A stretch of DNA of 36,732 bases from a virus. Below, in pieces: positions 14,325 through 24,200 of the stretch; positions within the stretch are counted from its first letter, which is position 1; every line of letters begins with the position of its first letter. Under the pieces are notes generated by a model. It worked only from the letters and a program-made list of their open reading frames with translations. It had not been told where the DNA came from and ran no database searches. The position numbers and the translations under genes were made by a program. The stretch covers positions 1-36,732 of IMG/VR virus record IMGVR_UViG_3300030943_001110; one strand, 5' to 3'.

Positions 14325-16643
14325 TTACTCCAGAATGAACCAAAATGAAAGTGTTAAATTACGTGCATCAGGTGTTGTGTCTGCTCTGTAAACTCTTACG
14401 TCAATACTGTTTCCATAAGATACTTTATAATTAGAGGTATTTATATAATAAGAACTACTATACATCCAATTTCCCGAACCCAATGTCATATCTATCCCTT
14501 TAGCGCCAATTAGATTCTCGGCATTTTTCCACGGATAAATTGTGGTGCCGGCAGTTACGTCAATAACTCTACTAACCGCTCCCCACATTACCAAATAAGC
14601 ATCACTCATTCCCCACTTAAACTCTGCGCCGGTATGCAAATAAATTAAACTATCAAAGAATCCTCCCGATGTTGGATAATTACTCCAATATTCGGCTAAA
14701 CCAAAATCACATTTTACGACCTTTTCGGGGGTTCCGAGCCAAAAAGAATCAGCCACAGCGTAATAAGCAGGGCCAGAAAGAATAAGCGTATCATTTGTTG
14801 CTCCTGTTTTAACCAAAGTTATTAAGGCAAATCTATAAACGCTATCAACATCTCTAAATCTTATCGGTAGTCCTGCTTTGTTATTTGTGCTATGACCTAC
14901 ATAAATTAAAGTATCACTTAATCTTGTCACAGAATAAAGCGTCCAAGGCGAATAACTTCCCCCGCTTCCCGCTGTTCCATTTGCGGCATTTGTTAATCTG
15001 CCGTCAGCGCCAATAGTTATATTCGCATTTGTATAACTTCCCGGAGTTGCTGTATTCTTTTTCGCAATCGTTGAAACCGTATCTGTCTTTCCATTTACAA
15101 ACGCCTTTGTTGCTATTGTATTTGTTGTATCTACTGATCCTGCGTTAGCAAGAACGTATGCCTTTGTAGCCACTTTGTTGGTATCTACCCAATGAATGAG
15201 AGTGGAGGTATCTGCCTGATTAAATTTCAACGCAAGCTGACTATTGGTATAAGTCCTTTGGTTACTCGTATCAGTCGCAAAACTTGATATTGTTTTGTAA
15301 GCACCCAGTCTCCACTGTCTTGCCAAACTCGAGGTAGTATCAGAGTATGGGAGTTTTAACGCTAACAAATTTGTGGTATAAGTTCTTTGTCCGGTAGTAT
15401 CAACTCCGTACTTTGTTACATGTGTCCACCTATTAGCTGTATCTGATGCAGTGAGTTTCAAAGCTAACTGATTATTAGTATAAGTTCTGGCATTTGTAGT
15501 GTCTGTCGCAAAACTGCTTATAGTTTTATATGCTCCCAACTCCCAAGGCATTACAACACTACCAGAATCAATCTTCGTATTTATTCTATTTGATAAAGAT
15601 GTTGTGTCAAATGTAGACGAATGCGCAAGAACATATTTTTGAGTTGCCAATGTACTCGACGTATCACCAAACGTTAAATAATCTCCTATAGGTTGTTTCC
15701 CATTTACAGAGTTTCTTAATGTTTGTAATGAGTCTTGACCTCCTAAAATATTTATAAAAGAATGTTGATGGTTTAATCTTGAGAAATTATCTATACTATC
15801 TTTAAAAGTTTGTGGAGTAATATAAGCGCTATTGCTGTCAGATTTACTTATTTTTAAGAGCAATAAATTAGTTGTATAATTTCTTTGCCCTAATGTGTCC
15901 ACTCCATATTTCCAAACAGGAACTCTGTTAGCTTTTACCGTATCTAATCTAAACTGTGTAGCAAGTAAAGAAGAATCTAACTCCACATCTTCTAATTGCA
16001 TGGCTTCTGTAAGAGAATCAACATAAAACTTTGAAGCTATACCCGGTTTTGAGGAGGTATCAATTGACATAACGTTTTGCAAATCCTCCGCCCATTGTTG
16101 AACGCTACCAACCATTTTCCAGACATAACCACTGGTTCCGTTTTCTATTTTGTTATTATATTTTAAATCGGAATATGTTCTGATATTAACTGAATCAGAT
16201 GGAACAAGAAAAGTTCCTTTTAGTTGATACTTATTATCAGAATAAATTCTTGCGTTATTCGTATCAGAATAATAAACCGATTTATCGAGCTTAGTATTTA
16301 TCAATGTCCACTTACCGGAAGTATCAGAAGCAATTAAATAACTTCCTTTTGCCTGATATAATCCATCGGAATATATTCTTGCATTTAAGGTATCAGAAAA
16401 ATATCTCCAAAATGGAACTCTGTTATTTTTTATTGTGTCAACTCTGAATTGTGTGGCAATCAAACTTGTGTCCGATATACCGGTCGGTACATGACTTATA
16501 GAAGAATCAACATAAGCTTTTGAAGCTACACCGGGCTTTGAGGTTGTGTCCACTCTGCCACCTGCCCTATGAATTTGTGATATACCTATGTTATAATATA
16601 ACACAAATAAAATAAAAGTCAAGAAAATTCTTTTGGTTTTCAT
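14325..16643 (-). CDS. Long repetitive tail-fibre-like protein with signal peptide
   Basis: A 772-residue protein beginning with a predicted signal peptide (MKTKRIFLTFILFVLYYNIGIS, then Gln23 in the cleaved form). The body is repetitive and Ser/Thr/Asp/Asn-rich: several KAYVDS units, paired YSD-N-ARIYSD repeats near 80-150, two GQRxYTTNLLxLK units, and two copies of GAYKTISSFATDT about 80 residues apart. This composition fits slender trimeric fibres. The last 200 residues (from about 565) are less repetitive and could be a receptor-binding head. The ATG overlaps the previous stop (TAATG). A signal peptide on a tail fibre is not normal, because tails assemble in the cytoplasm; it may be exported, or the segment may serve as a hydrophobic attachment. 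Confidence 0.8.
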   Translation of the reverse strand: MKTKRIFLTFILFVLYYNIGISQIHRAGGRVDTTSKPGVASKAYVDSSISHVPTGISDTSLIATQFRVDTIKNNRVPFWRYFSDTLNARIYSDGLYQAKGSYLIASDTSGKWTLINTKLDKSVYYSDTNNARIYSDNKYQLKGTFLVPSDSVNIRTYSDLKYNNKIENGTSGYVWKMVGSVQQWAEDLQNVMSIDTSSKPGIASKFYVDSLTEAMQLEDVELDSSLLATQFRLDTVKANRVPVWKYGVDTLGQRNYTTNLLLLKISKSDSNSAYITPQTFKDSIDNFSRLNHQHSFINILGGQDSLQTLRNSVNGKQPIGDYLTFGDTSSTLATQKYVLAHSSTFDTTSLSNRINTKIDSGSVVMPWELGAYKTISSFATDTTNARTYTNNQLALKLTASDTANRWTHVTKYGVDTTGQRTYTTNLLALKLPYSDTTSSLARQWRLGAYKTISSFATDTSNQRTYTNSQLALKFNQADTSTLIHWVDTNKVATKAYVLANAGSVDTTNTIATKAFVNGKTDTVSTIAKKNTATPGSYTNANITIGADGRLTNAANGTAGSGGSYSPWTLYSVTRLSDTLIYVGHSTNNKAGLPIRFRDVDSVYRFALITLVKTGATNDTLILSGPAYYAVADSFWLGTPEKVVKCDFGLAEYWSNYPTSGGFFDSLIYLHTGAEFKWGMSDAYLVMWGAVSRVIDVTAGTTIYPWKNAENLIGAKGIDMTLGSGNWMYSSSYYINTSNYKVSYGNSIDVRVYRADTTPDARNLTLSFWFILE

Positions 16644-17182
16644 TATTTTTTTCCCGCTAATTTTACTCTTATCGTATTAGTACCCACAGAAGTTCCCATA
16701 TGATATAAAACGTTGGTATTACTAACATAAAAAGTTGCCGCATCTCCTGCTCTCAATTCTATACCGTTCCCTGTTGTCAGTCCTACCGACCCAACATAAA
16801 CCGTGCCAGAATAATCATAGGAAACCGAGACATCAACCTGCCTACATGGATAACTCGGCAAAGGATTTGAGGTAACAGCAACATCTCTTGAAAACGTAAT
16901 ACTTGTATCCATCGGTAATATTTGTTGTAGTACTAAAGTATTATAATGCTGAGCGGATGTATCTAAATTTACATCGCCTATACTAATATCTCCGGCAATT
17001 CTAACAGGTAAAAACGTCCCTCTGGCGCTGTCAACAACAATTACAGTGTCTCTACCCGATACCGGATTCTTCCCAATGTAACCGATTATAACGGCAGTCC
17101 TATTCCACGGATAAGTGGTCTGTGCCTGTAACCATATCGTGGATAATAACGATATGGTTAATAAAAATAATATTCTTTTCAT
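16643..17182 (-). CDS. Secreted small beta-rich protein in the fibre block
   Basis: A 179-residue protein with a clear signal peptide (MKRILFLLTISLLSTIWLQA, then Gln21). The mature part is Val/Thr/Ser/Gly-rich, with alternating strand patterns (DTVIVVDSARGTFLPVRIAG, YDYSGTVYVGSVGLTTGNGI) suggesting a small beta-sandwich, and only one cysteine. It contains a TYPWNRT start reminiscent of the IYPWKNAENL segment in the neighbouring long fibre-like protein. The start follows AGGGAAACAT. It may be a partner or cap of the adjacent secreted fibre-like proteins. Family unknown. Confidence 0.7.
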   Translation of the reverse strand: MKRILFLLTISLLSTIWLQAQTTYPWNRTAVIIGYIGKNPVSGRDTVIVVDSARGTFLPVRIAGDISIGDVNLDTSAQHYNTLVLQQILPMDTSITFSRDVAVTSNPLPSYPCRQVDVSVSYDYSGTVYVGSVGLTTGNGIELRAGDAATFYVSNTNVLYHMGTSVGTNTIRVKLAGKK

Positions 17183-17190
17183 ATGTTTCC

Positions 17191-17484
17191 CTATTTACCT
17201 CTTCTATTTTCACGTTCGGTTTTTAATATTACCACATCTTCTTTCAATTCGTCTTGCGTTGCTTTATAAGCATCATTTTCTTTTTTTAATTCATCCAACT
17301 TTGTATTCATACTGTCAATTTTGTCAAACAACTTCTGTAACTTTAGGTCAATTTCCTTTAGTTCTTTCATAACCATTTCCTTGTCTGCTTTATTGTTGTT
17401 TAGTTTCCAGTATGCTCCAACACCAGTGATTATAAACACAAGTGTAGCAACAATAGCCGAAACCCATTCTCCTGTAATTAACAT
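17191..17484 (-). CDS. Membrane-anchored coiled-coil protein (holin- or spanin-like)
   Basis: A 97-residue protein with one N-terminal membrane span (about 5-25, GEWVSAIVATLVFIITGVGA) and a long charged coiled coil (about 34-90, KEMVMKELKEIDLKLQKLFD...KKENDAYKA). The layout matches inner-membrane spanins (anchor plus periplasmic coiled coil) and also certain small holin-associated proteins. It lies inside the fibre block, not beside the lysozyme. AGGAG precedes the ATG at a good distance. Which role it has cannot be decided from sequence alone. Confidence 0.7.
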   Translation of the reverse strand: MLITGEWVSAIVATLVFIITGVGAYWKLNNNKADKEMVMKELKEIDLKLQKLFDKIDSMNTKLDELKKENDAYKATQDELKEDVVILKTERENRRGK

Positions 17485-17501
17485 ATTTATCTCCTAAATT
17501 A

Positions 17502-20500
17502 TTATCTATTCAATATTGGCGGTTCTACCCATTCCGAGCCTCTAACCATATCAACCAATATCCCACCTTTGAAATATAAAACATCATATTGTATTTGCAT
17601 ACCACTACCACACCCACTACACTTCCTAATATTACCGACCAAAGTCATGGTGTAAGTTATTCCGCTATATTCTGTCCCATGATAATTAACTCTAAATTTA
17701 TTATGGGATGTAACGCCGGCGGTAGTTGTATCGCCTGCCGGTCTATAACCATAAACACCGGTGTTGCTGACGATATTACCAGAAGCATTTAAAGCGTCTC
17801 TTACAGACAATACACCATCCCTCCCGAACAATATCGATGGCTTTAAATATGAAACAGTGATAGTGTCGTTAACTTGCTCTAAAGTAGAATTTTGTATTGA
17901 TGTAGTCCCATTAAATACTGGTATTTTCCCACTTGTGCCACTACCAGAAATAAAATCTCCAAAATCCGCTTTATTATTAAAAATATTCCAATCCGTTGAA
18001 CTTAAATAACCATCTTGTGATGAACTAGCAAGTTGAATCATTACTTCGTTTGTGCCACCATCAATGGTTATGGGTAATTTCGTTTTCACTCCTAAGTAAT
18101 CATCAGCGCCAACCAAATTTAGTCCAAGTCCACTATTATAAAGTAATCTTACCGTGCTATCTGTTTTTTTTAATGGGTTACTGAAATATAATGGCGTTTG
18201 ATACCAATGCGTATGGTAGGCATCGTGTAATCTGTAATATTTATTAGTTATTAAAGAATCACCATAATACATTGGATAAGCCCCCTGTGCAATCAAACTT
18301 GGAACCAAACTAAAGTGTGAACCGCCCGATGTAGCCGAATCCCTTAAACCCATTCCGTTTCCGATATATCCCAAAGTCTTTGTGCCAGTCCAATTAGAAT
18401 AGTTTTTTACATAAGTTGAAGTAATTCCAGTCCCTGTTAAATCTCCGGAACCACCACTACCAGTTCCAACGCTATCTGTTCCCCACATTAAAACTCCACC
18501 TGATCCTACTTTTAATACTTTGCCAACATAATCACCATAATATCCGGAGAAATGGTCATCACTTATTATATTATGTCTGCGATCATGTAATCTCCAGTAA
18601 TTTTTAGTAACCATTGTATCCCCATTCCAAAAAGGCGCACCTGATGTTTCAGAGAAAAGACTTCCTCTTATTGTATGACCATCATACCATTTAGTCAAAT
18701 ATCCTGCCGTTGTATCTGCTATCTTATAAACCTGTCCACCACTGCCACCGGCTGTTTGCAAATCATTTCCCCATTCAAGCGCCGTGCCACCGCTATTCAT
18801 TTTTGGGATTTGACCGGCAGAACCAAGCGAAGTTAAGCCCTTTAAAGTTAGGGTTGTATCGTTGGTTTTATATAAAGGAAGAACCGCGCTTTTAATTTCT
18901 CTGCCGGAAACTCCTGTTCCTCCGGTAGCGCTTATTGTTAAATAAGTTGAGTTGTCTGTTATACTGATTCCTGCTCCAGCCGTAACTCCTTTGAATGGAA
19001 GATTTACTCCAGACTTTGTTTTTGTCCATTCTAAATTTCCACCAACAGTTGAATAAGTATTTGCTTCCCCACTTCCAACGCTTCCCAATAAATCATTTGC
19101 TCTATGCCATGCTCTGGTTGCAAGAGTATCAAAAGAAGAGCCATTCCACCACATAGGATAAGAGCCATCGAAAAATTTGCTTGAGGTGATATATCTGTTT
19201 CCACCTACCCATTTTGTGAGATAATTTGCTGTTGAATCCGAACTATTATAAACATTTCCTCCTCCGGTTCCACCCGATCCAAGTTGATCTGTTCCCCAGT
19301 CTAATTGTACTAAATAAGGATTTGAACCGGAAATCGACCATGCCTTTAAATACTGACCTGTAGAAGGATAACTAACTGGAAGTCTATATTTTATATTATA
19401 TGATTGAGAATAAGGTTCAATTACGACATATTTTGTATATCCGGTATGATTTTCATAAAGAGTTAAACCATCGGCTAAACTTGTTATCATTCCGTTGGCT
19501 TGTAAAGTTCCGCCTATTTCAGCTTTATAATTTGTTTTTGTAATTGCATCTATGGTAATTGAATCGGCAGCCGAACTTTGCCTTATCTTACTATCAGCAA
19601 AATTAATTGATGAACCCTCATACATTTGTATTGAGCCTATCATTATTTTATAAATTCTTCCCCAGACAAGCGCAGGGTTTGCATAAAAAGACTTATATTT
19701 TATTTTATAATAATAGAAAGAAGATATACTTTTTTTATTAGTGAAAGAATTTCTTATCGCAGGTGTCATAGAATATTTACAACCACAGTTAACAAAGAAT
19801 CCAGTTGTATCAGTGCTACCCCAAGCAGAATAACTTGTGCTGTCCAATACAACCCAAGTTGTGCTATCATTACTTCCATAAAAAGTCCAAGAAGTAGGAT
19901 AAGCTGTCAAATAATATTTATATGCCGTACCCTCTCCGGAACAATTATACGCTGTCCCATTATCACTCCACCATCCGGCTCCTATAATATACTTTGATAT
20001 TGATTTCTGAGTAGAGAACCTATAAATTATCCAGCAATTATTTGAATCTGCATCATCCCATGTTACCTGATTAAAATCCGTATAATTAGTAGGATTATAA
20101 ATATTTCCAGTAGTATAGCTTAGCGCTGTTTCATTAAACGCTTTATAAGCTCCTGAATTATCATAAAGACTTGAGGCATGACCACTCGGTAGATAATTTG
20201 TAGTCATTATCGGTATAGCCGCCGATTGAGCTGAAGTAGTAAATTTTGCCAAGTAGTTATCAGTGCCTTCACCAAGATAACCATAAGCAGATTTATTATT
20301 TAAATAATTGAATAACGAATCATAAGTCAAAAGATTATATTTTTTAGTCATATCTTTTTTAAACCATAGTGCGTTTCTGCCGCCATCATACCACATAGTT
20401 TGATTGAACGCATTATTGGTATCTCTCCTGCTGTGAGTGAACTGGAAAGATGGTCCGGAAACTGGAGATAACTGAGGATAAATTAGAGTATCAGCCTTAT

Positions 20501-20603
20501 TCACATTATTCACCGTATCTCTGTGAATAGTAATTATCGTGTCATACTGTCCGTAACATATTGCCGATGTCAGCAAAATGATCAATAATAATTTACGATA
20601 CAT
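17502..20603 (-). CDS. Long fibre-like protein with signal peptide and discoidin (F5/8 type C)-like domain
   Basis: A 1033-residue protein. It starts with a signal peptide (MYRKLLLIILLTSAICYG, then Gln19). Residues about 140-330 look like a discoidin/galactose-binding domain: YNPTNYTDFNQVTW near its start, WIIYRFSTQKSISKYIIG, then the typical YPTSWTFYGSNDSTTWVVLD and a closing YYYKIKYKS...IGSIQMYEG. This fold binds carbohydrates. The remainder is Gly/Ser/Thr-rich with repeating elements (NYLTKW/GYLTKW, YYRLHDAYH/YWRLHDRRH, FWNGDT/WWNGSS), as in trimeric fibres. A CSGCG motif lies near the C-terminus. It overlaps the gene before it by 11 bases. Probable receptor binding; whether it is in the virion or exported is open. 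Confidence 0.8.
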   Translation of the reverse strand: MYRKLLLIILLTSAICYGQYDTIITIHRDTVNNVNKADTLIYPQLSPVSGPSFQFTHSRRDTNNAFNQTMWYDGGRNALWFKKDMTKKYNLLTYDSLFNYLNNKSAYGYLGEGTDNYLAKFTTSAQSAAIPIMTTNYLPSGHASSLYDNSGAYKAFNETALSYTTGNIYNPTNYTDFNQVTWDDADSNNCWIIYRFSTQKSISKYIIGAGWWSDNGTAYNCSGEGTAYKYYLTAYPTSWTFYGSNDSTTWVVLDSTSYSAWGSTDTTGFFVNCGCKYSMTPAIRNSFTNKKSISSFYYYKIKYKSFYANPALVWGRIYKIMIGSIQMYEGSSINFADSKIRQSSAADSITIDAITKTNYKAEIGGTLQANGMITSLADGLTLYENHTGYTKYVVIEPYSQSYNIKYRLPVSYPSTGQYLKAWSISGSNPYLVQLDWGTDQLGSGGTGGGNVYNSSDSTANYLTKWVGGNRYITSSKFFDGSYPMWWNGSSFDTLATRAWHRANDLLGSVGSGEANTYSTVGGNLEWTKTKSGVNLPFKGVTAGAGISITDNSTYLTISATGGTGVSGREIKSAVLPLYKTNDTTLTLKGLTSLGSAGQIPKMNSGGTALEWGNDLQTAGGSGGQVYKIADTTAGYLTKWYDGHTIRGSLFSETSGAPFWNGDTMVTKNYWRLHDRRHNIISDDHFSGYYGDYVGKVLKVGSGGVLMWGTDSVGTGSGGSGDLTGTGITSTYVKNYSNWTGTKTLGYIGNGMGLRDSATSGGSHFSLVPSLIAQGAYPMYYGDSLITNKYYRLHDAYHTHWYQTPLYFSNPLKKTDSTVRLLYNSGLGLNLVGADDYLGVKTKLPITIDGGTNEVMIQLASSSQDGYLSSTDWNIFNNKADFGDFISGSGTSGKIPVFNGTTSIQNSTLEQVNDTITVSYLKPSILFGRDGVLSVRDALNASGNIVSNTGVYGYRPAGDTTTAGVTSHNKFRVNYHGTEYSGITYTMTLVGNIRKCSGCGSGMQIQYDVLYFKGGILVDMVRGSEWVEPPILNR

Positions 20604-21267
20604 TTATTAGCATCTCCAAGAATATAATTAGTTTGTTATCAGTATAGGCAGTTTGTAAATCCGGCAAAGAATCTTCACCGTTATTCAAAACTACTTTACC
20701 TAAAAAAAGAGATTGCTTTACATTTTGATAGAATAAATTTTTCTCGGTTACTCTTAATCTTAACTTGAAATCACTATCGTACTGTAAAGCAAACTCTAAG
20801 CTATTGCCTTTGTTTACTGTCATTGTACCTGTTAAAGTATCAACATACTTTTGATATAAAGTATCGCCATCACTAACAGTCAAATAACAGGTTATTTTAT
20901 TTATCTTTGTAAAATCAATTGGTAGTTTTATGCTGTCCGCAATATTGCCATGCTGCTGTGCTAATGTAATCCATCCGTTATTAAACAGATCCACCACGTG
21001 TGATACTCTTAAAGAGTAATTGTTATTACCCGCAGTAGTGGTCGTGTTGTTGGTTACAGAACTTGAACTATTGACAACTATGTTACCGGCAGAATTAGTT
21101 ATGCTTTTCAACTGTCCTTTATATTTAGCATACAGCCCTTTGCCATCTACATATAATAGAGAACCTTCTTCAATATCTTTCGGATTAGGCATACCCATCA
21201 ATGCTCTGGTAGTGCTTTTATCGTCAATTTGAACCTGCATTTTTTTTAGATTATTATTCTGAAACAT
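20593..21267 (-). CDS. Fibre adaptor or small tail structural protein
   Basis: A 224-residue protein without signal peptide. The N-terminal part (ALMGMPNPKDIEEGSLLYVD, GLYAKYKGQLKSI) resembles the short beta modules that open phage fibre or adaptor proteins. A Ser/Thr/Asn linker (about 68-82) follows, then a beta-rich C-terminal domain. It overlaps the nozzle-like gene by 14 bases and the long fibre-like gene by 11. AAGGAGAAAT precedes ATG 21267. Lying between nozzle and fibre genes, it probably joins the two, in contrast to its signal-peptide-bearing neighbours. Confidence 0.65.
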   Translation of the reverse strand: MFQNNNLKKMQVQIDDKSTTRALMGMPNPKDIEEGSLLYVDGKGLYAKYKGQLKSITNSAGNIVVNSSSSVTNNTTTTAGNNNYSLRVSHVVDLFNNGWITLAQQHGNIADSIKLPIDFTKINKITCYLTVSDGDTLYQKYVDTLTGTMTVNKGNSLEFALQYDSDFKLRLRVTEKNLFYQNVKQSLFLGKVVLNNGEDSLPDLQTAYTDNKLIIFLEMLINVS

Positions 21268-24200
21268 ATTTCTCCTTTCTGGTTAATACGTTCAGTCCAA
21301 AGGCTCTTAGCTTCTTTACTGTTGTTCCGTTACCGCTGGTATTATCTCCTGCTCCGGTATTCGCACCCATGTCAACTCTCATGCTTATATCATTGATTGC
21401 ATTGCCGATATTGACAGGTCGAACACAAATCAAATTTTCCTGATTCGTGCAATTACCAAACATCTTAATGGTCTGTCTTGCAGTTGCGGAGTCGTTCACA
21501 AATAATTTAATATTAAATTTCCAATCATTCACCGCATCTTTTAAAGTTTCAGTCAATACCTCATAAACCTTTAACATCGGAGAATATTGAGTGATTATCT
21601 TGCTATCTACGTATAGCTCGTTATATGCTGCACCTGCCATAGCAAAGACAGATAAATCGTCAAAGTAAACTGCTCCTGCATCTGCAAAAATTAAACCGCC
21701 ATAACTATCGATTGTGAAATCGGAAATAGTCATAGAGTTAAATTTCTTCTTTCTCCAGGGAACCAGCACTTTCTCTTTATCTTTCATCAAAGCCATAGAC
21801 TGGTCCAAACTCTGCATATTTTTAAAATCTGCTATGTAAATAACTCCAGAAATATAAAGCCAATATTCTTCTGTTTGTCCGTTCCAACATGCAAACATTC
21901 CAGTTTTGTCTGTAATTGTTTGTTTATAATAATTATCCCATTGCCAGTTTATTTGTATAACATTCATTGATCCTGATGATAAACCCTGATAAAGCCAGAT
22001 ACCATTATCATCTGCAAAGATAACTCCATATCTCGAAGTAACAACACTTCTTGGGTATTTACACCCAACATAATTACCGCCCTGTTTAACCGATATGGTT
22101 TCTACGCCGGTTTTTATGCTAAAGAAACTATTATCTCTTAGCACTATAAGTTCATCGTCTTTACTTGCAAGTGCTGTGATATGACCAGGGCTATCCTGTC
22201 CTATCATCTCAAAACCAATCGATGAATCGAAGTCATAACTGAACACATCAAGGTTATTTGTTCCGGTTGAGCCTACTCTCGAAAATCTTAACACTTCAAC
22301 CTTATCATCCGTATCTGCTATCCAAGATATATTATTGTGGATAGTAGCCGCACCATATTTAGCTGCTATACCTACGCTTGGCTCATATTTCAAAGTAGCA
22401 AGCAACTGTGGTATATCTTTCAAGTCTGATAATTCTGCCTGTAACGCATCGGATATTTCCGAATCATCTGAAAGATTAGCGTAATTAGTTCCATAAATAT
22501 TATTTATATAAGTCTCATACTGAAAGGTATTATCTACTACCGACCAACCCAAAGTATTTGATAATGGATTTTTTGTTTTATCATCAGAAGTATTTACGTC
22601 ATCTTTGTTTGTATCATTAACATAAATTCTTTTTAAAAGATAAAACGGTTTTAACCAACTACTTGTAGTGTCTTCGCTATCTGTATTCGGAGAATAACGC
22701 CCCCAAATATTATATGCAGTTATTCTTCTGTTCGTAAGAGCAGGATCGACAGTTATAGTTGCTTTAATAGAATCGAATCCGGTAGGTACTTGAAGTTTGG
22801 TAATAACTGAATCAATCGTTGCACCGGTAGTTCCATTGTAAAAGAAATAAGTTTTTGTATCAAGGAAATGATTTGGAGGTGTATCTTCATTTTCTACGTC
22901 TAAAGTTGTCTGATATAAAGCAGAAACAGTAAATGCAGGAAATTCAGATACATTACTTGTGATTTTCCATTCTGAACCGGTCGCATATTCGCCAACTGCT
23001 TTTGCACCAATTATTAAAGACGGATAAAGTATGGCATTTGAATTGTCTTTGGAATCGTCAGCGTTAGCTTCAATTAACTGTTTAACTTCAAACTCATCCC
23101 AAGTGAACGAACCCCTATAGTTATCGTCTATCCCACCTGTATTGCCCGCACCACCACGAGAAATCGCTACCTGTAAATTAGTTGCAATTTTATTTCTCTC
23201 AACAAATCCGTTCTCAACAAATCCGTCAATTTTTACCGCTAATTTATTTGTAAACCACGAAGGAACTGCACTGAAATAGTCTAACACATTGCTCCAGTAT
23301 TGACTTTCAATAAATAGTATTGTAAGTTTTAATGTGTCGCCAACATAAAAATCAAAATAACACGAATAAGGCGTAAAGGTTAATGATCCGGCAGACGTAG
23401 TTCCAAATAATAAACTTTTCCCCACGTTCTTTACAGTTATTAAGGCATTTATATTTGAATCCGGCAAACCCCCAGACAGTGTTGCTGGCACTATCTCTTG
23501 ATAACCATCAAATGTTGCGGTTAAAGCAATTTCAATATCTGTTTCTGGAGATATTTTACCTTCGTTTTTAGCGAAGTCCATATCGAGTGTTCCGGTAAAC
23601 TCCGGTATTCTCTTTTCCAATATCACATTTCTTTGTGCAGATATTCCGGAGTTATCAAGCAAATAAACCGAATCAGTTTTATTGTAAAAATAATGTTTAT
23701 TGATATATCCCATCCATAAAGGCTGAACTTCTTTCCCCAATCCTATCATCATCTTTGACATAATATTGTTTACAATAAAAGCGGAGTATTCAGAGGAAGG
23801 ATTAAAGATAGAATCAAAATCCGCTGTTTCAAGCATAGATAATCGAGAACGGTAAAAGGTAATTGTGCCAGTAGGGGTAAATTCCGGAGTAACACGTACC
23901 GACATATCGTCTGTAAAAATAACTGTTCTATAGTTTGATCCTGATTTTACTATCCATCCATCAAGAATGTTCGGTATGAGAAAGCCGTCACCAGTTAAAA
24001 TTTCACTTGCCAACGCTGTGTGATCAATTGTGAACTCTATTTCGTTTACGTGAGCGCTAACACTTGGCGTTGCGGTTACTGTCGCATCAAAAGACAATAA
24101 AAGGTTATACCATCTATCAACTGTCGAATCAGATAGTTTTGCATCATTTACTATCATGTCTCGAATAATCCATTTATACTTAACGTCTGCTGTTGCCAAA

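Noticed and set aside
14325-16643. Treating the internal protein repeats as a mobile element or recombination array
   Set aside because: They are degenerate stalk repeats of a fibre-like protein, diverged at DNA level, without terminal inverted repeats or transposase.
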